A stretch of 38,846 nucleotides of DNA, from NCBI GenBank assembly GCA_964584775.1, contig CAZPBC010000017.1:1-38846 (forward strand), in the 5' to 3' direction. How positions within the stretch are numbered: position 1 is the first letter of the stretch; every line of letters begins with the position of its first letter. The stretch comes from CAZPBC01 sp964584775 (lineage in GTDB: Bacteria > Chlamydiota > Chlamydiia > Chlamydiales > SLFE01). The notes under the pieces are model-generated. The model saw nothing but the letters and a program-made list of their open reading frames with translations, did no database searches and had not been told where the DNA came from. Positions 1 to 7,597 of the stretch are shown piece by piece. The position numbers and the translations under genes were made by a program.

Positions 1-669
1 AACCCAATAAATTGCATATTGGTTCGCAACGTAAGCCCCTCTGTCGTTGATCGTGACAAGCGCACTCACGCTTTCTCTAAAGTCTTTCTCTTGAGCGAGA
101 AGACAGCACTCGGTCTTTTTAGCCAAAGGCACCATCCGATCATAGGTCGGCAAAACTGTCGGGTAGCCTCGTTCAAAACGGAAAAGCCCTTCATTTTTAT
201 ACTCTAGCTGGGTTTGTACTGTGAGATTGACCCACTCATCGGTGTCTTTTAAACCAAGGCGCTTCCAAAAACGGTTTCTCTTAGAAAGCGGCAGCTTAAA
301 AGTTTCTCCTTCAAAAGGAGGAGCGCCCATCACCACAATCTTCTTCCCCTCGTCCGAGAGGCGATTCAACCATAGGAGCAGTCCCTTGGCCACTTTTGGA
401 TCCTCAAATTTCCATTCGTAAGACCAAACCAGCACCCCAAGAACATCCTCCACCTCATTGACATTGGGTAAAGGCTGGTTGACATCAACATAGTGGACTT
501 TGAGTCCCAAGTGGTTCAGAGGCATCTCAGCTGCTTTGTGAACAATCGTGGCACTCACATCTTTATTAAAATTGGAATCGTAGAGAGCCAAAATCTTACG
601 TGGAATCTCTTTCTCTTCTGCTAGCAGAAGCAACGGAAGACAAGCGAAAATCAAGAATAGTTTCTTCAT
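1..669 (-). CDS. PelA-deacetylase-like protein, second tandem copy (3' truncated by window edge)
   Basis: Reading the minus strand from the ATG at 669 gives 223 open codons that run off the left edge, so this is the N-terminal part of a longer gene. It starts with a signal peptide (MKKLFLIFACLPLLLLA) and aligns throughout with the N-terminus of the upstream 755-residue protein. Shared stretches include AAEMPLNHLGLK near the start, FWKRLGLKDT versus FWRHLGLKDT, RMVP, and GAYVANQYAIYW versus GAYVANEYAVYW. The visible part therefore corresponds to the reductase-like Rossmann domain; the deacetylase domain would lie outside the window. Its ATG overlaps the TGA of the upstream gene (ATGA), so translation is probably coupled in one operon. 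The paralogy is read directly; the exported carbohydrate-enzyme role is inferred from the sister gene. Confidence 0.85.
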   Translation of the reverse strand, partial: MKKLFLIFACLPLLLLAEEKEIPRKILALYDSNFNKDVSATIVHKAAEMPLNHLGLKVHYVDVNQPLPNVNEVEDVLGVLVWSYEWKFEDPKVAKGLLLWLNRLSDEGKKIVVMGAPPFEGETFKLPLSKRNRFWKRLGLKDTDEWVNLTVQTQLEYKNEGLFRFERGYPTVLPTYDRMVPLAKKTECCLLAQEKDFRESVSALVTINDRGAYVANQYAIYWV

Positions 670-2933
670 TCAGACTCTCCTAAAGATGTCAGTCTCATTT
701 TCATCGCCTCCCCGCGGTTGAGAGGGATAGAAAAATGAATTTGATGATTTTTAGATTGTGTGAGTAGAGGCTTCGCATCTCCGAGCTGGATCTCATACGA
801 TCCCTCTTCCGGAACATTCCAATGCATCGAAAGATCGGAATAACCATCAACCTGGAACTCTGCTTGCTTGCCCTCTTGTTTCAAGTGAGAGACCTTCCAA
901 CTGCTCCCAATGAGATAGTAGAGATCCTCCCGTTCAGCACGCGTCAAGTAGGTGGAGTTTTTCAATTTAAATCGGGGTTTTTCAACAGCTGGGTCGAAGA
1001 AGATGTATAGGCTTCCCTGTGTATGACATTGCCCGATGACCCCTGTCGACTCTGCAAAGTCAATCACCTTTTCTGACGCCTTATCAAACCGCACTGTCTG
1101 CAAATTCCCTCGGTTCTCAACGCTCCAGATGTCTCCCTCTTCACGAAAGACTTTCGCTTCAAAAAAGGCCTCCACGATTTCACAGAACTCTTTCGCGTGA
1201 ATCGGGATCGTTTCTTGAGTTTTGATGTAGGCGAGGTTTTGCTTCAGGGCCTCAAGACCGGGGTGCTTTTCTGCAGAGTAAACATGGTAGTAAAGGTTGA
1301 TCGGCTTCACGCGGATGGGAACTTCTGTGTTTTTCAATGTTTCAGGAAGCATATTGAAGGCATGAAAATTGTCTCTCCAATAGTCTGTATAGGTATTCTC
1401 ATTACTATTTGAAGAGTAGACCTGCAAATATTTCCCTACCTGCCGGCCGAGGGGCTTCACCCAAGAGTAGGAGTTGAATTTGTTGTCGAAACGGGTGTCC
1501 CCTCCGTTGAGATTCGGTATCCCCGCCGCGTCCACCTTCTCCATCGCTGCTAAAAAGGGACGACAATCTCCGCTCCACTGGTAGAGGTCTACTTTTTTTC
1601 GATAGTTCACCAACTTGTTTGTGAGATCGATGGCCCCCTCCACCTCCAGCGAAAGGTCGAACGGTTTGAGTGCAAAGGCTCTCGGAACGGTATATTCATC
1701 ACTAAAGGTTTTAATGCCTTTAGGATCGTAACCCGAGACCTCCTCTTCGACCTCGACAACATCGACTCCACCTAAGCGCACCTTCATCCAGGCAACGATA
1801 CCTCCACCTACCCAAGAACCTTTCGGATAGAGGTGGACATAGGGCAACTCATCGCGTGGAGAGTAGTCTTTGAAAAAGGCCCATTCAAAGGGGTGGGTAA
1901 ACGTATGCGTTGCGAGCTCAACATAAGGGAGCTCAATCATCTTATTGAGTGTTTCTATTCCCTCCTCTCTGCCATACCAATCCACATCGATATCAGCACC
2001 GATCGGGGCAATCGTCACAGGGAGGTTTGGGTAGCCTTTAAAAATCTCCTCATGGAGAACCGTGACGGAAAGCGCTTTTTCTTTACGGTACTCATAAATT
2101 TGACTGATGCTGTTCCACCCATCTCCATCGACATGGGAGTAGTAGATACGCCGTCCAGCAAGGGTGGTGGTGTCCAGGCGAGGAAGACCTTTTAATGCGA
2201 AAGCTTTTTCGAAAAAGAGAAACGGGTTGATATACCAGTTTCTGTACGAGCGCCCCTTTTCATACAGCCAGTAGACGGCATACTCATTTGCCACATAGGC
2301 GCCATTCTCATTGAAACTGATCAAACAGGCTTCCGTTTGCCTATCTGATCCTTTTCGAGCGGTTAAGCAGCACTCTACCCCTTTGTCGATGGGAACCATC
2401 CGCTGAAAGGAAGGTAAAAACGGAGGGTACTTCCTTTCAAAATTCAAGAGATCTGGACAATTAAAGTGCAGCTGGGTGGTGAAGGTTTTTGTGTCCCACT
2501 CACCCGTATCTTTGAGACCCAAATGCCGCCAGAACTGGTTGAGAAGGTGGTTATCGATTTTAAAATAGGGACTGTCGAAGGGTTGAGAGCCCATCATGAC
2601 AAAGCGCTTATCCGCTTTGATGGTTTTAATCGCCCAGTAAAGAAACTTCTCGACGGTCGCCTTCTCTTTAATATCCCACTGGTAAACCCAAACCAATACC
2701 CCAGCGATGTCGGGATCCTCTCCAATGTCTGGCAACTCCCCATGGATGTCGACATACTTCAGCTTCAGACCAAGATGGTTCAACGGCATTTCAGCAGCTT
2801 GATGGATGATCGACTCAGCTATCTCAGGAGTGGCCTGGCTATCGTAGATAGCAATCACTGTCCGCGGAAGGGGAACTTCAGCAAAGCTCAGGGCGAATAG
2901 AGAAAGGCATAGGACAAAAAACTTTCCATTCAT
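666..2933 (-). CDS. Secreted polysaccharide deacetylase, PelA C-terminal-like (reductase-like + CE18-like domains)
   Basis: A 755-residue protein with a signal peptide (residues 1-18, cleavage after ALSFA). Residues about 22-235 look like the reductase-like Rossmann domain that precedes the deacetylase in PelA. Residues about 255-560 carry deacetylase signatures: SHVDGDGW with Asp269/Asp271, and THTFTHPFEW with His343/His347. This fits the Asp-His-His metal site of PelA-type (CE18) deacetylases. NLNGGDTRFDN (about 474-484) and LYYHVYSAEKHPG (about 547-559) are further blocks typical of the fold. The C-terminal 150 residues are probably a beta-sandwich. The family removes acetyl groups from N-acetylhexosamine polymers in the periplasm. 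It lies 8 nt after the GH114-like gene and overlaps the next copy by 4 nt. The substrate is not shown by the sequence. Confidence 0.8.
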   Translation of the reverse strand: MNGKFFVLCLSLFALSFAEVPLPRTVIAIYDSQATPEIAESIIHQAAEMPLNHLGLKLKYVDIHGELPDIGEDPDIAGVLVWVYQWDIKEKATVEKFLYWAIKTIKADKRFVMMGSQPFDSPYFKIDNHLLNQFWRHLGLKDTGEWDTKTFTTQLHFNCPDLLNFERKYPPFLPSFQRMVPIDKGVECCLTARKGSDRQTEACLISFNENGAYVANEYAVYWLYEKGRSYRNWYINPFLFFEKAFALKGLPRLDTTTLAGRRIYYSHVDGDGWNSISQIYEYRKEKALSVTVLHEEIFKGYPNLPVTIAPIGADIDVDWYGREEGIETLNKMIELPYVELATHTFTHPFEWAFFKDYSPRDELPYVHLYPKGSWVGGGIVAWMKVRLGGVDVVEVEEEVSGYDPKGIKTFSDEYTVPRAFALKPFDLSLEVEGAIDLTNKLVNYRKKVDLYQWSGDCRPFLAAMEKVDAAGIPNLNGGDTRFDNKFNSYSWVKPLGRQVGKYLQVYSSNSNENTYTDYWRDNFHAFNMLPETLKNTEVPIRVKPINLYYHVYSAEKHPGLEALKQNLAYIKTQETIPIHAKEFCEIVEAFFEAKVFREEGDIWSVENRGNLQTVRFDKASEKVIDFAESTGVIGQCHTQGSLYIFFDPAVEKPRFKLKNSTYLTRAEREDLYYLIGSSWKVSHLKQEGKQAEFQVDGYSDLSMHWNVPEEGSYEIQLGDAKPLLTQSKNHQIHFSIPLNRGEAMKMRLTSLGESE

Positions 2934-2941
2934 TTAGGAAA

Positions 2942-3790
2942 TTATTCCGATTTTACCTCGGGTCTTGGGTAGATACGGTCCAGTTCGATCGTTGAAACAT
3001 AGGGAGAGATCCCCTGTTTAGAGAGGGTCTCATAAATCGTTTCGACGACCGAGGTGTCTTTAGGGTACCAATAATCCAGCGAATAGAGCTGAAGCGTAGG
3101 ATGGTTACTACGGATCCCTTCTAGAATATCCAACTGCTCCTGCGTTCCTTTTTTCGTCCTCAATGTCGGTTTTTTCGCTTTGAAGTCGTAGGTTGTCATG
3201 ACATCTTCTGCCATCAGCATGGTGATCTCATCGCTGAGCTCGGAAAAGAGGTAGTATCCACGGTTGACCATGATCGGCATCTTCGGGTAATGCATGCGGA
3301 TCGCTTGGATGAGGTCTGCAGCAGCCTTTTTCATCCCTTTATACTTTTCAGGGTTGGACTCTTCGAGCAGTTCAGCGTTATCCATCGTGTCAATCATGAT
3401 GCCATCAAAACGCTGGAGGAGGACATTTGGAATAATCTCTTCAATCACCCGCTTGGTCCAGAGGGGGCTTCTAAAGTCGACCATGAAGCTTCCAGGCCAG
3501 TTTTCGTTCTCCTGTAGGAGGATTCCATCATCTCTAACTTCCTTAAAGTAAGAACGATAGTCTTCGACTTCTCCAAGACTGATATAGCCAAGTAAGGTTT
3601 TTCCAGGCTTTTTAATCGGCCGAATGGGGGGGTGGTCATCAGAGTCTAAGATAATAAGTTCAAAGGGGTTAAACTCTGTAGGAGCCGGGTCTCCGCTATA
3701 GATCACGACCCAGGGAACGATTTTATCCTCTCCCTGGAGAGAGGCGGTGAAGGTCAGCAGGCCGAGGAGTAGGAGTAGAAGTGCTTTCAT
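2942..3790 (-). CDS. Secreted GH114/GH166-like glycoside hydrolase (PelA N-terminal-like)
   Basis: A 282-residue protein with a leucine-rich signal peptide (residues 1-20). The remainder is a TIM-barrel of the endo-alpha-1,4-polygalactosaminidase class. Typical blocks are GYISLGEVEDYR (68-79), FDGIMIDTMDN (128-138), MVNRGYYLF (174-182) and MLMAEDVMTTYDF (191-203). Asp134 and Glu195 are the likely active-site acids, by analogy with the PelA hydrolase domain. Length and order match the N-terminal module of PelA, which here is a separate gene immediately upstream of the deacetylase module. It is the first gene of a minus-strand operon. The ATG at 3790 is preceded by AAGGA, but a predicted -10 box lies only 7 nt upstream, so the mRNA may be nearly leaderless. 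Family assignment is firm; natural substrate is inferred. Confidence 0.85.
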   Translation of the reverse strand: MKALLLLLLGLLTFTASLQGEDKIVPWVVIYSGDPAPTEFNPFELIILDSDDHPPIRPIKKPGKTLLGYISLGEVEDYRSYFKEVRDDGILLQENENWPGSFMVDFRSPLWTKRVIEEIIPNVLLQRFDGIMIDTMDNAELLEESNPEKYKGMKKAAADLIQAIRMHYPKMPIMVNRGYYLFSELSDEITMLMAEDVMTTYDFKAKKPTLRTKKGTQEQLDILEGIRSNHPTLQLYSLDYWYPKDTSVVETIYETLSKQGISPYVSTIELDRIYPRPEVKSE

Positions 3791-3797
3791 GAATCCT

Positions 3798-3826
3798 TAT
3801 ATAGGTCCTAGGGTCGCCCGTGTAAA
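3798..3826 (-). promoter_or_regulatory. Predicted sigma-66/70-type promoter for the PelA-like operon
   Basis: On the minus strand a TTTACA -35 (3821-3826) is followed by exactly 17 nt and a TATATA -10 (3798-3803). Only seven bases separate the -10 from the ATG at 3790, so a start site at the usual distance would fall at or next to the start codon. Inferred by eye from consensus; no experimental support. Confidence 0.45.
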
Positions 3827-3841
3827 TAAAAAATTCATTGT

Positions 3842-4903
3842 TTGACCCAAATTCAACATCGGATCGAAAATGGGAGCATGTCAGGACCCCTTGATTTCCT
3901 TTCTACGCCCTCTCCCCTCTATGGAGCCCCCTCCCCGCTGCCCATGGGAATCTCCCAAGCGGTTTCGGGGTTCATGTGGCTCCATGAGATCTGGCGCTGG
4001 AAGGGAGACTGGGCGCGGATCCGTGAAAGCTCGGGCAACACCTATGCCTTTTTTGCAGGATTCACCGTTTCCCAGCTCGGTGCGGGGAAGTCCCTCCCTG
4101 TAGAGACCATCGCACGAATTGCGTTTGCTGCTGACACCCAGATCAAAGCAAAACGGCAGCTCGACAAAGTCCGTACCGTCTGGAGCCAGTTTGCCTCAGC
4201 TCTCCTCTTCCGCGACTCTCTGCCCCTCCATAGAATTGAGCCCTTTCAAGAGCATGAGCGCGTCTGGCGTCCCCTCACCTCTCTCCTCTTTGACCCTGTC
4301 ACCGAACGGTCGGTCGAACGTTTTTTTCAGTCATTGAAGCTGCGGATCCATCGGATCTTTGTCTTTGCGATGCAGTTCCTCTATGAAGTCTTCATCCTCA
4401 GCCACTACTGCCTCCTTCTTCAGGAAGCCCTCTGTGGATCAGAGGCGAGTAAAGCCTATGCAGTTCAGCGGATGTTCCTTAACTGGGGTGACCTCCTCGA
4501 AGAACTCTCTGAAAACCGCCCCTACTTGACCGAAAGACTCCTCGCTATGAGGGACGGAATCCACGATTACTTGGGACTCGAGGTCGATGAACTCATCCAC
4601 GCTTGTGAAGTCGCTCTAGACGCTGGAGAGGTGGCTCATAGTCTCCTGCAATCGCAGCTCGTACAGGACGCCAAGGAGGGACTGGATTCTCTTGTTGGCA
4701 AAGCAAAAGAGGCTGCAGGGGATGTCCTCTCAATTATCATGCCTCACATGAAACCTGCTCTTCCTCCTGCCTTTGGACAGATTCAAAATGGTGTAGACTT
4801 CGGAGAGAGGACCTTTGAGGGACGCATCGCTCAACAGCTAGAAGATAGAGCACAAAGGCCCCTTCTACCAGGACCACGCCAAGTACGGATGATTACAGTC
4901 TAG
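3842..4903 (+). CDS. Hypothetical protein, lineage-specific
   Basis: A 353-codon open frame of unknown function. The longest version starts with TTG at 3842. An in-frame ATG at 3878 (MSGPLDFLS) would give 341 residues; neither has a well-spaced ribosome binding site, so the start is open. The protein has no signal peptide. Its N-terminal 30 residues are proline/serine rich (STPSPLYGAPSPLPMG). The rest is predicted helical, with a moderately hydrophobic stretch around residues 170-200 (FVFAMQFLYEVFILSHYCLL) and an acidic helix near 245-270. It does not align by eye with the paralog array later in the window. It lies between the divergent PelA-like operon and alaS. The reading frame is free of stops over more than 1 kb and uses the same codon style as its neighbours, so it is probably real. 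Confidence 0.65.
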   Translation: MTQIQHRIENGSMSGPLDFLSTPSPLYGAPSPLPMGISQAVSGFMWLHEIWRWKGDWARIRESSGNTYAFFAGFTVSQLGAGKSLPVETIARIAFAADTQIKAKRQLDKVRTVWSQFASALLFRDSLPLHRIEPFQEHERVWRPLTSLLFDPVTERSVERFFQSLKLRIHRIFVFAMQFLYEVFILSHYCLLLQEALCGSEASKAYAVQRMFLNWGDLLEELSENRPYLTERLLAMRDGIHDYLGLEVDELIHACEVALDAGEVAHSLLQSQLVQDAKEGLDSLVGKAKEAAGDVLSIIMPHMKPALPPAFGQIQNGVDFGERTFEGRIAQQLEDRAQRPLLPGPRQVRMITV

Positions 4904-4906
4904 CTC

Positions 4907-4935
4907 TTTATCTAAACTCCTCACCTCACTATACT
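4907..4935 (+). promoter_or_regulatory. Predicted alaS promoter
   Basis: A TATACT -10 (4930-4935) sits 25 nt before the preferred alaS start. A weak -35, TTTATC (4907-4912), lies 17 nt upstream. The leader also carries a strong AGGAGA ribosome binding site at 4951-4956. Assigned by consensus only. Confidence 0.4.
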
Positions 4936-4960
4936 GTCTTATCCAGAATGAGGAGAAATG

Positions 4961-7597
4961 ATGCTTTCAAACGAGTTAAGAAAAAAGTTTTTAGACTATT
5001 TCAAACGGAATGGACACACCGTCCACCCCTCTTCCCCTGTCGTTCCTCATGAGGACCCCACTCTCCTCTTCACCAATGCTGGGATGAACCAGTTTAAAGA
5101 TGTCTTTCTTGGTCAGGAGAAACGCGACTTCACCCGTGCTGCTACAAGCCAGAAGTGCGTCAGAGTTGGTGGAAAGCACAATGACCTCGAGAATGTCGGT
5201 CACACGCGTCGCCACCTCACTTTCTTTGAGATGATCGGAAACTTTTCCTTTGGCGACTACTTTAAAGAAGAGGCTATCCGCTATGCTTGGGAAGTCTCGA
5301 CGGAGGTCTTCCAACTTGACCCGAACCGGATCTGGATCAGTGTTTTCGAAACCGACGATGAAGCCTTCGAACTTTGGACGAAACACCTTCCTGCCGATCG
5401 CATCGTCCGCCTCGGAGAGAAGGACAACTACTGGTCGATGGGAGATACCGGCCCTTGCGGTCCCTGCTCAGAGCTGCTTTACGACCGCGGTGTCGACTTC
5501 GGCGACTGCATCAACCCCTACGAAGATGTCACAGGCGAACGCTTCTTGGAATTCTGGAACCTCGTTTTCATGCAGTTCAACCGCGAATCCACTGGAGCGA
5601 AGAAGCCTCTCCCCAATCCCTCAATAGATACCGGAGCAGGGCTGGAGCGTGTCGTCTCCCTCGCACTCGACGTGGAGAACGTCTTTGAAACTGACATCTT
5701 AAGAAGCCTCATTGAGAAAGTCGAAGAGGTCTCAGGAAAACGCTACAACCCCGCCAACCATGAAGAAGCCTCGTGCTTCCGTGTCATCGCAGACCATCTC
5801 CGCTGCCTCTCATTTGCCATTGCAGATGGAGCCCAGCCCAGCAACATCGAACGCGGTTACGTTCTGAGAAAAGTCCTACGACGCGCGGTCCGTTACGGAA
5901 AGAACATCGGATTTAACACTCCCTTCTTAGCGAAAGTCCTCCCACGCCTTGTCGAAACGATGGGTGAAGCCTTCCCCGAGCTCAAGTCTAGCCAGCAGCG
6001 CATCGAAGAGATTCTCACCCTCGAAGAGGAGAGCTTTTTCCGGACTTTGAAACGCGGTGGGAACCTGCTCAACCAAACGATCGAGCGCGCCCGCGAGCAC
6101 GGAAACCATATCAGCGGTGCCGATGCGTTCAAACTGAAAGACACCTACGGACTCCCCATTGAAGAGATCACCCTTCTTGCGAAAGATGCCGGCCTCGATG
6201 TGGAGCTGGTCGCTTTTGAAGAGGAAGAAGAGCGTGCACGTGAACGCTCCAAGCGCTCCCACAAAAAAACTGAGCAGCTTGCTGAAACCAATCTTTTTGA
6301 AAGCTATCTCGATACACACAGCGCAACCCATTTTCTCGGATACTCAGAAAGCTCCCTCTCCTCCACCATCCAAGCAATCGTGGTCGATGGAGAGTACGTC
6401 GATGAGCTGAAAGAAGGTGTCGAAGGGGGAATCCTACTCGACCGCACTCCTTTCTATGCAGAGATGGGAGGACAGGTCGGAGATACGGGAACACTCAGTG
6501 GTAAACAAAATCTCTTTGATGTCACCAATACCATTTCACCCTTCAAAGGAGTCACACTCCACCTCGGAAAATGCGCAAGAGGAGACATTAAAGTCGGAGA
6601 CACCCTCACCGCTTCGATCGACCGTCACCGCCGCGCAAAAATCGCCTGCAACCACACCGCGACCCACATCATGCACTGGGCACTCTTCAGTGTACTTGGA
6701 GAGCATGTCCGTCAGGCAGGTTCGGTGGTCGACCCAGAACGCCTCCGTTTTGACTTTAGCCACCACAAAGCGCTGACAAAACAAGAGATCCGCGAAATCG
6801 AAGATCTCGTCAATGGCAAAATCCGCGAAAATGCTCAAGTCAGCACGTACGAAATCCCCTACGACGAAGCCTCTAAAGACACCGATATCAAACAGTTCTT
6901 TGGAGACAAGTATGGGAGCGTCGTCCGTGTGGTAGACGCAGAATTTTGTAAAGAGCTGTGTGGGGGAACCCATGTCCGTCGTACAGGTGACATCGGCTAC
7001 TTCCGCATTGCAGAAGAGCGCAGTATCGCCGCTGGTGTTCGCCGGATTGTCGCCCTTTCCGGTAAAGAGGCCGAAGCCTTTTCAACAAAAAGCGAAGAGG
7101 AGCTCGAATCCTTTGCTGAGACCCTCAAAACGACACGCGAAAAGCTCCCCATCCGCCTCGAAAAACTCCTCGAGGAGCATGCTGAACTTCAAAAGCGTCT
7201 CAAAGCAAGTGAACAGCGAGAGAGAAGCGCTCTCGTCAAACAGCTGATCCACCAAAAGGAGAGCCTCAATGGACTTGAGTTCATCGGTGCGATCATCGAA
7301 ATCTCTCCTAAAGAGCTCCGCGCCCTTGCCGAAGAGATCTCCTCCCAACTCCCCTCCGCCGCTGTCGTCCTCTCAGCAAAAGACGATGCGAAGTGCCACG
7401 TTCTTGTCCGTCTAAATGAGTCTCTCAATAGCGAGGGACACGATGCGCGCGAGCTCATCAAAGAGATCTCTCCCATCATTGAAGGGGGCGGTGGTGGTAA
7501 GCCGATTATGGCTCAAGCAGGGGGAAAAGCCTTAGACAAACAGCAAGAAGCTGTCGACCAGATTAAGCTCCTTTTACGTGATAGAAAAACTTCTTGA
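4961..7597 (+). CDS. alaS: Alanine--tRNA ligase
   Basis: Charges tRNA-Ala in the cytoplasm. The protein is about 878 residues, the usual bacterial size. The N-terminal class II catalytic core has FTNAGMNQFKDVFLG near residue 50 and VLRRAVRYGKNIGF near 305. The editing domain has the zinc-type motif HTATH (about 566-570) and CGGTH (about 667-671). The C-terminal oligomerisation/DHHA1 domain ends in GGGGGKPIMAQAGGKA. Two adjacent ATGs are possible (4958 and 4961). The AGGAGA at 4951-4956 is only 1 nt from the first and 4 nt from the second, so 4961 is preferred. Its 3' end overlaps mfd by 20 nt, so the two genes are probably co-transcribed. Confidence 0.97.
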   Translation: MLSNELRKKFLDYFKRNGHTVHPSSPVVPHEDPTLLFTNAGMNQFKDVFLGQEKRDFTRAATSQKCVRVGGKHNDLENVGHTRRHLTFFEMIGNFSFGDYFKEEAIRYAWEVSTEVFQLDPNRIWISVFETDDEAFELWTKHLPADRIVRLGEKDNYWSMGDTGPCGPCSELLYDRGVDFGDCINPYEDVTGERFLEFWNLVFMQFNRESTGAKKPLPNPSIDTGAGLERVVSLALDVENVFETDILRSLIEKVEEVSGKRYNPANHEEASCFRVIADHLRCLSFAIADGAQPSNIERGYVLRKVLRRAVRYGKNIGFNTPFLAKVLPRLVETMGEAFPELKSSQQRIEEILTLEEESFFRTLKRGGNLLNQTIERAREHGNHISGADAFKLKDTYGLPIEEITLLAKDAGLDVELVAFEEEEERARERSKRSHKKTEQLAETNLFESYLDTHSATHFLGYSESSLSSTIQAIVVDGEYVDELKEGVEGGILLDRTPFYAEMGGQVGDTGTLSGKQNLFDVTNTISPFKGVTLHLGKCARGDIKVGDTLTASIDRHRRAKIACNHTATHIMHWALFSVLGEHVRQAGSVVDPERLRFDFSHHKALTKQEIREIEDLVNGKIRENAQVSTYEIPYDEASKDTDIKQFFGDKYGSVVRVVDAEFCKELCGGTHVRRTGDIGYFRIAEERSIAAGVRRIVALSGKEAEAFSTKSEEELESFAETLKTTREKLPIRLEKLLEEHAELQKRLKASEQRERSALVKQLIHQKESLNGLEFIGAIIEISPKELRALAEEISSQLPSAAVVLSAKDDAKCHVLVRLNESLNSEGHDARELIKEISPIIEGGGGGKPIMAQAGGKALDKQQEAVDQIKLLLRDRKTS

